This document shows positions 58,469 through 64,000 of a DNA stretch of 64,000 bases, in pieces. Source of the DNA: Gemmiger formicilis (GTDB taxonomy: Bacteria > Bacillota > Clostridia > Oscillospirales > Ruminococcaceae); the NCBI RefSeq assembly GCF_016900095.1, contig NZ_JACJJP010000008.1, forward strand, positions 46,582-110,581. Reading direction: 5' to 3'. The position numbers were made by a program, and so were the translations under genes. The notes beneath the pieces were generated by a model that was not told the DNA's origin, searched no databases, and saw only the letters and a program-made list of their open reading frames with translations. Every line of letters starts with the position of its first letter. Position 1 is the stretch's first letter.

Positions 58469-60082
58469 ATGACGAATGCATCATCGCCCAAGAAAGCCGT
58501 TCGGGAAATCGCGGCTGATCCGCAGCTCACCTGCCGCAGCCGCAAACGCCTGCGCGTTGCCGCCTACTGTCGCGTCAGCACCGAGCAGGAAGAACAGGAG
58601 AGCAGCTTTGAGGGGCAGGTGACCTATTACACCAACCTGATCGAGAACAACCCCGAATGGGAGATGGCCGGTATTTTTGCCGACCACGGGATCAGCGGCA
58701 TCAAGGATACCACGCGGCCGGGCTTTATGCAGATGATCGAAGCCTGCAAAAAACATAAAATCGACATGATTCTGACCAAATCGCTGAGCCGGTTTTCCCG
58801 TAATACGCTGGACAGCATCCGTTACATCCGGCTGCTGAAAAGCCTGGGCGTGGTCATCGAGTTCGAGAAAGAGGGCTTGAATACCGGCGACCTGGGCAGC
58901 GAGATCTACCTGACCTGGTTCTCGGCCTTTGCTCAGGCCGAGAGCGAATCGCTGAGCCAGAATGTCACGATGGGCAAACGCCGCCTGTTCAAAGAGGGAA
59001 AGTGCCCGTTCCAATACAAGCACTTTATCGGCTACCGGCGCGGTGCGGATGGGCAGCCGGAGATCGACCCCGAGGGGGCCAAAACGATCGAACATATTTT
59101 CTATGGCTTTCTGGCGGGCAAAACTCCGGCGCAGCTCAAGATCGAGCTGGAAGAGATGCACATTCTTTCGCCCAGCGGCAAGACAACCTGGTCAAAAGCC
59201 ACAATCCAAAACATTCTGCGCAACGAAAAGTACGCCGGCGATGTACTGCTGCAAAAAACATTCACCGCGGACTTCCTGACCAAAAAGGTCAAAAAGAACC
59301 GCGGTGAAGTGACGCAGTATTATGTGACGGACAACCACCCGGCCATCATCCCACGCGAGATTTTCCAGCAGGTTCAACTGGAACTGGCCCGCCGGAGCAG
59401 CAGGCCAAAGGTTTCGCAGCGCAAAACCAAAACCGAGCGTGGTAAGTATACAAGCAAGTTTGCGCTCTCGGAACGCCTCGTCTGCGGCGAGTGCGGCTGT
59501 TTGTACCGCCGCACCCAATGGATCAAGCGCGACGGCACCAAGGAATACGTCTGGCGCTGTGTTAACCGGCTGGAGAACGGCAGAAAATATTGTAAAAATT
59601 CTCCCAGCCTGAAGGAACCGCAGTTGCAGGAGGCCATTATGGCTGCCATACGCGAGCAGTTTACAGACCGGGATAAAGTAAAAGAGGCTTTGAAGGATGT
59701 AGAGGAAAAGATCATCCTACACGGTGACAGCCAACAGGACGTAGCGCCGCTCCTCACCCACATCCAGGAAATCGATCAAGCCATGTCCAACTTGCTGCTG
59801 CTCGTCAGCCACAGTGCGGACAGCGGCATCTATGATGCAAAGTTTAAGGAGCTGACAAAAGAAAAGGCAGATTTACAGGCGCAGGTGGATACGGTGGAAC
59901 AGGTGGCCCGGCAGGATCAGGACAGGCAGTGGGAACTGCAAGCGGTGCTGGATGCGATTGATCGGCAGCCGGTGGAGTTGGCGAGGTATGATGATGAGTT
60001 GGTGAGGAGGATTGTTGATCAAATTTTCGTTATGCTAGATGGAAATCTGGAGTTTCGATTCGGGTGCAGGAACTTTGACTGA
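58469..60082 (+). CDS. Large serine recombinase 2
   Basis: 537 residues, start 11 bases after the previous stop with AGAAGG upstream. Resolvase domain: LRVAAYCRVSTEQEEQESSF (catalytic Ser37) and MILTKSLSRFSRNTLDSIRY. Recombinase domain with TWSKATIQNILRNEKYAGDV, zinc-ribbon (LVCGECGCLYRRTQW and WRCVNRLENGRKYCKNSP) and a long coiled coil. It is intact and the last gene of the element, as expected for the integrase end. Confidence 0.93.
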   Translation: MTNASSPKKAVREIAADPQLTCRSRKRLRVAAYCRVSTEQEEQESSFEGQVTYYTNLIENNPEWEMAGIFADHGISGIKDTTRPGFMQMIEACKKHKIDMILTKSLSRFSRNTLDSIRYIRLLKSLGVVIEFEKEGLNTGDLGSEIYLTWFSAFAQAESESLSQNVTMGKRRLFKEGKCPFQYKHFIGYRRGADGQPEIDPEGAKTIEHIFYGFLAGKTPAQLKIELEEMHILSPSGKTTWSKATIQNILRNEKYAGDVLLQKTFTADFLTKKVKKNRGEVTQYYVTDNHPAIIPREIFQQVQLELARRSSRPKVSQRKTKTERGKYTSKFALSERLVCGECGCLYRRTQWIKRDGTKEYVWRCVNRLENGRKYCKNSPSLKEPQLQEAIMAAIREQFTDRDKVKEALKDVEEKIILHGDSQQDVAPLLTHIQEIDQAMSNLLLLVSHSADSGIYDAKFKELTKEKADLQAQVDTVEQVARQDQDRQWELQAVLDAIDRQPVELARYDDELVRRIVDQIFVMLDGNLEFRFGCRNFD

Positions 60083-60292
60083 TATCTCGGTATTATAAGA
60101 AGCAGTATTAATGTTTACGGTTTTATAGAATCGAAGAATCGTGATTCGTTTACACCAAGTGAACAATTTGCATAAATTTTGGCAAGCTCAAAAGAAAACA
60201 ATTGTGCGCTGTTGCTGCCGCTTCACTTGCATGAGAAGATCATAAAGAGTATAATACTAATATATCAATGATGAAAAGGGGGGGAGACACCG
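60083..60292. other. AT-rich junction after the recombinases
   Basis: About 200 bases without a gene. Base composition drops sharply here, so the right end of the element is probably inside. I see no long direct repeat shared with the left flank; large serine recombinases leave only a very short core. The promoter at 60227-60255 belongs to the next operon. Confidence 0.5.
60227..60255 (+). promoter_or_regulatory. Promoter of the Pycsar-like operon
   Basis: TTGCAT (60227-60232) and TATAAT (60250-60255) are 17 bases apart; a GGGGGGGAG ribosome binding site follows. Confidence 0.8.
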
Positions 60293-60814
60293 ATGGATTC
60301 TACAACTCAACGATACATTGACAACTTGGCTGAAGCAATAGTCAAGGCTTACGATATCACGATTCCAATTCACGATATAGATGCCGTTGTCCAAAAAATG
60401 GGGGGCGTTGTCAAAGAGCAAAAAGGTTTAGATGATTTGTATGATGGCACCATTTGCAAAACGGGGCGTGATAGTTTTTCCATTGTTATTTCCCCTTTTC
60501 AAAGTCAGAAGCGAAAAGTGTTTACGGTTGCGCATGAGTTGGGACATTTGTTTTTACACATGGGATTTCAGATCGATCCTGTGGTATGGGAAAATCAGGA
60601 TGACACAGTTTATCGTCGCTTTGGTTCATCTGAGCAAGAATACCAGGCCAACGAATTTGCAGCTGCTTTGCTTATGCCCCGGAAAGAGTACGTGAAAGTA
60701 TTGAAAAACAATGTGAGAAACGGACGAGTTGACATTTCTGCGGTAGCTAGCTATTTTCATGTATCCAATGCCGCCGCAGGAAACAGAGGAAGATTTTTAG
60801 GGTACCTTATATGA
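60293..60814 (+). CDS. ImmA/IrrE-family metallopeptidase
   Basis: 173 residues. The zinc motif is VAHELGHLFLHM (His81, Glu82, His85), and the third ligand lies in EYQANEFAAALLMP. This is the core of ImmA/IrrE proteases, which usually cleave a partner repressor to switch on stress or mobile-element genes. No helix-turn-helix domain or adjacent repressor gene is present. Its stop overlaps the next start (ATGA), so it is part of the same operon and may control or trigger it. Confidence 0.88.
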   Translation: MDSTTQRYIDNLAEAIVKAYDITIPIHDIDAVVQKMGGVVKEQKGLDDLYDGTICKTGRDSFSIVISPFQSQKRKVFTVAHELGHLFLHMGFQIDPVVWENQDDTVYRRFGSSEQEYQANEFAAALLMPRKEYVKVLKNNVRNGRVDISAVASYFHVSNAAAGNRGRFLGYLI

Positions 60815-62385
60815 CAAATTCCTCCAACAGTAAGTCGCTAATAAACGAAATAACCGAAAACCAGATGGATATCCCTGACGCTGTAAAACAAGCCCAGCAA
60901 CAGGGATATCCATTAAAAGTTGATACAAATGAATTACCACCATCGGTAAAACTATTTTTTTCGTTTGATATTGTTAATTCGACAGTGTATAAAACAAATA
61001 CGGCCGAGTGGCCGGTCATTATTAAAGGCTTTTTGTCTTATATCCGTCGGTGTGTACAAAGGGAAAATGATTTAGAAGGCTCTTTCTTGTGGCGTGTAAT
61101 TGGCGATGAGATGGTCTTTGTGTATCCGATATCATCTAAAGATGAATTATATCTAGCGGTAGACGCCATTTTTCGAATCACACAAAGAGTATCGCTATCT
61201 ATTCATACGGGTAAATTCTTTGAAACCTTAGAAGAGCAAAGTCTCGAAAGGCGCGAGATAGCTGTCTTGAAAAATCAAGATGTTTTATCTGTAAAAGCAG
61301 CTGCATGGATAGCGGCTATCACTCAGAAGATTAGTACTCCTTATGATACAATTCAAATCGAATATCCAGCTGATGCCTCAAATATGCCTATTATAGAATA
61401 TTTGGGAAGAGATATGGATATTGGGTTCAGGTTAAAAGCATATACGCAGCGAAGACGGTTAGTTGTTAGTTTTGAACTTGCCTATTTATTAAATGACTTT
61501 CTTAAGGATAGCACACTAAGTAACTGTCTTAATATTATTGGATATGAAAAACTTAAAGGGGTGTGGAATGATTCATTATATCCCATCATCTGGTATTACG
61601 ATGATAACACTGTGAGCGAAGTTTGGAAATCACTTGGATTATCCGGGGTTGCACCAAAATTTAAAGATAGCTTTTACTATGATGAAATGGTTGGCAACGA
61701 GTTGGTACAGCATTTTTTGGCTCGAACTCGCTTTCCTTCCGATAATAAAGATTTAATAGAACCTGCAATGTATAAGATCGACAATGCATGTTCTAAAATA
61801 TGTAACGATAAAAATTTACATGAAAAGCTGAAGTATTTGAAAGAAACTATGGAGAGCGGTCCCCGAGTCACAGATCGGAAGGATTATGCGTTTCCGCTGC
61901 AACTTCATTGCGCTGTGGTTTGTTGTGATACGCAAAGAAAAGCAATACTAATTGCTCGGAGAGGCAGTAATCATCTGTACGATTGTGAAAAATGGGATTT
62001 TGGTTGTGCAAAGGCAGATGGAAATCACAATCTTGTGGAAAGAATTAAAGAAGCTTATCGTAATTTTTTTGGCGTAGACATTGATTTGGTTATGGATACA
62101 GGCCGAAAAGATTCGCAGCCAATTCCTCTTGCTGTATATGAGATACCTGCCCAGAATGATCACGCAACAAAAAAAGGAATTATTTTCGTTGCAAAGGTGA
62201 AAAATCCAAGTATCATAACAAAGTATAGAGAAAACCCTGGACACAGTTCGGTTAAGTGGCTCACCGAAGATCGAGTTGCAACAATCAAGGCCAATGAAGC
62301 TATTACAGATTTTCACAACACCGTAAATAAGGTATTTAGTAAGTGGGTTGACTTTTTTGGAGGTGAGGCCAAACATGACAAATGA
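60811..62385 (+). CDS. Class III nucleotide cyclase fused to Nudix-like domain
   Basis: 524 residues. The first ~245 residues fit a class III adenylyl/guanylyl-type cyclase: FFSFDIVNSTVYKTN (metal Asp53), SFLWRVIGDEMVFVYP (Asp99), and IEYLGRDMDIGFRLKAYTQR before a helix. Such cyclases are the PycC component of Pycsar, which makes cCMP or cUMP after phage infection. The C-terminal part (QLHCAVVCCDTQRKAILIAR, then GCAKADGNHNLVERIKEAYR) resembles a Nudix fold. Its Nudix box is degenerate: the catalytic Glu pair is replaced by Arg and Asn, so it may bind rather than hydrolyse a nucleotide. Confidence 0.75.
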   Translation: MTNSSNSKSLINEITENQMDIPDAVKQAQQQGYPLKVDTNELPPSVKLFFSFDIVNSTVYKTNTAEWPVIIKGFLSYIRRCVQRENDLEGSFLWRVIGDEMVFVYPISSKDELYLAVDAIFRITQRVSLSIHTGKFFETLEEQSLERREIAVLKNQDVLSVKAAAWIAAITQKISTPYDTIQIEYPADASNMPIIEYLGRDMDIGFRLKAYTQRRRLVVSFELAYLLNDFLKDSTLSNCLNIIGYEKLKGVWNDSLYPIIWYYDDNTVSEVWKSLGLSGVAPKFKDSFYYDEMVGNELVQHFLARTRFPSDNKDLIEPAMYKIDNACSKICNDKNLHEKLKYLKETMESGPRVTDRKDYAFPLQLHCAVVCCDTQRKAILIARRGSNHLYDCEKWDFGCAKADGNHNLVERIKEAYRNFFGVDIDLVMDTGRKDSQPIPLAVYEIPAQNDHATKKGIIFVAKVKNPSIITKYRENPGHSSVKWLTEDRVATIKANEAITDFHNTVNKVFSKWVDFFGGEAKHDK

Positions 62386-62887
62386 GCCATATATTGCGTT
62401 TTTTGAAAAGCAGCTAGATCGAGCAAACTATTGGCTAGCTTATGCTGAAGCTAAAAATGCAGCAATAATAGCATTAAATATTGCAATAGTCGCTGCATTT
62501 ATATCTGCATCTTTTACATATAATTTGTATAGGGTAGCAGGGAGCCTCTTGTTTATAGCATCCGTTGTCTCGTTGATAAGTTTTTGGCCATTTCTGGCTA
62601 GTGTTATCATTCCTAGAAGAAAAAATAAACTGGCAGAAAATTATATTTATTTTGGAGACATTGCCCTAGTCGATAACAAGGAAAGCTATATTGATTTTAT
62701 TGTGGATTCTTACTTTAGTGGGCGTCAGATTAAAGAGTGCGATCGAAAATTGGTTTCGGACTTTGCAAGTGAAATCATATACAATAGTCGCCTCGCAACG
62801 GGCAAGTTTTTCTTTTCACGAGTCGCGTTAATCTTAGACTTAATTGCTCTCCTTCTAGTTATTGTTCAGTTTCTCGTTTGTGCATGA
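62375..62887 (+). CDS. DUF5706/PycTM-type membrane effector
   Basis: 170 residues from ATG 62375 with GGAGGTGAG upstream; it overlaps the cyclase end by 11 bases. An N-terminal helix (FFEKQLDRANYWLAYAEAKN) leads to two membrane helices (IIALNIAIVAAFISASF and LLFIASVVSLISFWPFL). A cytoplasmic region follows (NYIYFGDIALVDNKESYIDF), then a C-terminal hydrophobic helix (LILDLIALLLVIVQFLVCA). This is the DUF5706 plan of Pycsar transmembrane effectors, which damage the membrane when they sense the cyclic nucleotide. Confidence 0.78.
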   Translation: MTNEPYIAFFEKQLDRANYWLAYAEAKNAAIIALNIAIVAAFISASFTYNLYRVAGSLLFIASVVSLISFWPFLASVIIPRRKNKLAENYIYFGDIALVDNKESYIDFIVDSYFSGRQIKECDRKLVSDFASEIIYNSRLATGKFFFSRVALILDLIALLLVIVQFLVCA

Positions 62888-63450
62888 CTAATTCATTTGA
62901 ATAAGCATCACCATTTTATCTGCCAGTTTGGATCGCGTACAGTTGTTATTGATATGCTTTTGACCAATGTGGTATATCGCATGATGCTACTATTTCAATA
63001 TAAGAACCTCCATCAAAGAACGGATTTGCCTTGTACGATGTGTTTGCTCCCACTTAATTTCGAAAACACTATTTGGGAATCGTAGCGACCAACGTGATTT
63101 GAAAAAGAACTACTTTAAGCCGCTTTCCCAAAAAGAGTGGAGATAAAGCAAACCTTCGCCAGTAAAACTGGCCAACCAACACACCAAGCCGGTCAACCGA
63201 ATGGTTGACCGGCTTTTTCGTTGCTTTCGAGTAATTTAATCGAGAATTATATTTGGAGTCAGTAAAAAAGTATTGTTACAGAAAAATTTAAAAATCACTT
63301 TTACTTTGCATGGAAGCCAAAGCTATTATGTGATAGACTTAAAGTATTAATTACGTATATGAAGAGTAAAGAATGATGTGACTTTTTTGTGTACTCATTG
63401 AGTTTCCGCCAATGTTAAAGTATCTATGCAAATTTTTGGAGGATTTAGCG
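62888..63450. other. AT-rich intergenic stretch
   Basis: About 560 bases with no convincing gene. A 62-codon open frame at 62897-63085 lacks a ribosome binding site and any recognisable motif. A strong terminator lies at 63186-63218, preceded by a small GCCAGT/ACTGGC hairpin. The region before 63451 should hold the promoter of the next gene, but no near-consensus pair stood out. Confidence 0.6.
63186..63218 (+). terminator. Intrinsic terminator
   Basis: AAGCCGGTCAACC (63186-63198) and GGTTGACCGGCTT (63203-63215) form a perfect 13-bp stem with a GAAT loop and a T run. Confidence 0.92.
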
Positions 63451-64000
63451 ATGGCTTTTGAGCGAGGAGGAAGAACAGATAAATTTGGAAATCGTTACGA
63501 AGACCGCTATGTGGTAAACCGCATGATTGCATTGCTCAGAGAACAGATTTCCAGTATCATAATCGAGCCAGTTGGTGAAGACGAAAGTGGCGTTGATCTC
63601 CTTATTGACAAAGGAAACGGTATACAGGAATTTCAACAGTGTAAGTCCAGAAACGACGATTCGGACAGTTGGACCCTTGCAAGTTTAGCAAAGCACAAGA
63701 TTTTTGCTCATATTCGAGAGCACGTCAAATCAAAAAATGAGTTTTATGTTTGGGTATCTCCACTTACCTTTATAGGGCTTTCAGATTTATGTACTGCTGC
63801 AAGAAATTCTCCTTCAGCAGACATTTTCTATAACTCTCAGCTGTCACTTGAGAGGAAGGGCCTTTTCGACCAGATTCGGAAAGGCTTCGGACTGTCGGAA
63901 AGTGAAGATGGTATATCCCATTTTGTGGGTGGATGCTCTGTACGAAAAAGTTCGTATAGACGGCAGAATTGTAAGTATGGCGATACTGGTGGTCTGTGGT
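63451..64000 (+). CDS. DUF4297-like nuclease N-terminus of a defence protein (partial)
   Basis: Open from ATG 63451 to the window end (183 codons); TTTGGAGGA lies upstream. The start (FGNRYEDRYVVNRMIALLRE) and IEPVGEDESGVDLLIDKGNG then EFQQCKSRNDD contain the D...QxK-type nuclease core (Asp49, Gln63, Lys65), followed by WTLASLAKHKIF. This is the pattern of DUF4297/Cap4-like nuclease domains that begin large defence ATPases such as Avs proteins. The domain behind it lies outside the window. Confidence 0.6.
   Translation, partial: MAFERGGRTDKFGNRYEDRYVVNRMIALLREQISSIIIEPVGEDESGVDLLIDKGNGIQEFQQCKSRNDDSDSWTLASLAKHKIFAHIREHVKSKNEFYVWVSPLTFIGLSDLCTAARNSPSADIFYNSQLSLERKGLFDQIRKGFGLSESEDGISHFVGGCSVRKSSYRRQNCKYGDTGGLW

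Noticed and set aside
62897..63085. 62-codon protein after the PycTM-like gene
   Set aside because: No ribosome binding site, start adjacent to the previous stop, no motif.

Overview
The window looks like a chromosomal segment of an anaerobic gut Firmicute, probably Oscillospirales/Ruminococcaceae (Faecalibacterium-Gemmiger-Subdoligranulum type). I infer this from high-GC codon use, strong AGGAGG ribosome binding sites, and the gene families carried. It is dominated by one integrative and conjugative element (ICE), about 1.2-60.1 kb. Host sequence lies at the left (an ArsR-like regulator and an initiator tRNA-Met). An AT-rich defence cluster lies at the right (60.3-64 kb). I could not fix the exact attachment sites.

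Layout. 0-1.1 kb: host regulator, tRNA-fMet with promoter and terminator, and further terminator hairpins. 1.2-5.9 kb: ParM/ParR-type maintenance genes, a DUF6017 protein, a ribbon-helix-helix-like protein, a cytosine methyltransferase relic, and an amidoligase/gamma-glutamylcyclotransferase pair. 6.0-13.4 kb: a giant sortase-anchored SpaA/Cna-B adhesin, DUF3846 and MetK. 13.4-25.8 kb: processing and transfer genes (DUF3991/toprim, DNA methyltransferase, candidate oriT, MobC, relaxase, PcfB, VirD4, small pilin-like protein, VirB6), with toxin-antitoxin modules between them. 25.8-28.4 kb: an insertion zone with iteron-like repeats, two toxin-antitoxin modules and an IS200-type element. 28.4-37.2 kb: PrgI, VirB4, an SOS-like block (SRAP, LexA-like repressor, UmuC) and the M23 cell-wall hydrolase.

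37.2-52 kb is cargo. First comes a module that recalls the C. difficile PaLoc in layout: a TcdE-type holin, two signal-less RICIN-lectin enzymes (an amidase and a papain-like peptidase), a lipoprotein and a TcdR/UviA-like sigma factor. Four promoters there share TTTACA-N16-CTCTTT exactly, including the one in front of the sigma gene. Next is an ABC transporter with lipoprotein and a stand-alone winged-helix regulator. Then comes an agr-like quorum-sensing set: AgrC- and AgrA-like proteins, an XRE regulator, AgrB and an overlooked cysteine-free AgrD-like peptide. Two promoters in that set carry the same LytTR-like direct repeats at identical spacing. 52-60 kb holds an HTH protein, a structured non-coding stretch, a DinG-like helicase, two degenerate resolvase-like proteins, and three consecutive large serine recombinases, of which the middle one lacks the catalytic domain.

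60.3-64 kb is AT-rich. It holds an operon of ImmA/IrrE protease, class III nucleotide cyclase with a degenerate Nudix-like tail, and DUF5706 (PycTM-type) membrane effector, which is a Pycsar-like anti-phage candidate. The window then ends inside a gene with a DUF4297-like nuclease N-terminus. All functions are read from translated sequence and remembered family motifs; no database search was possible.
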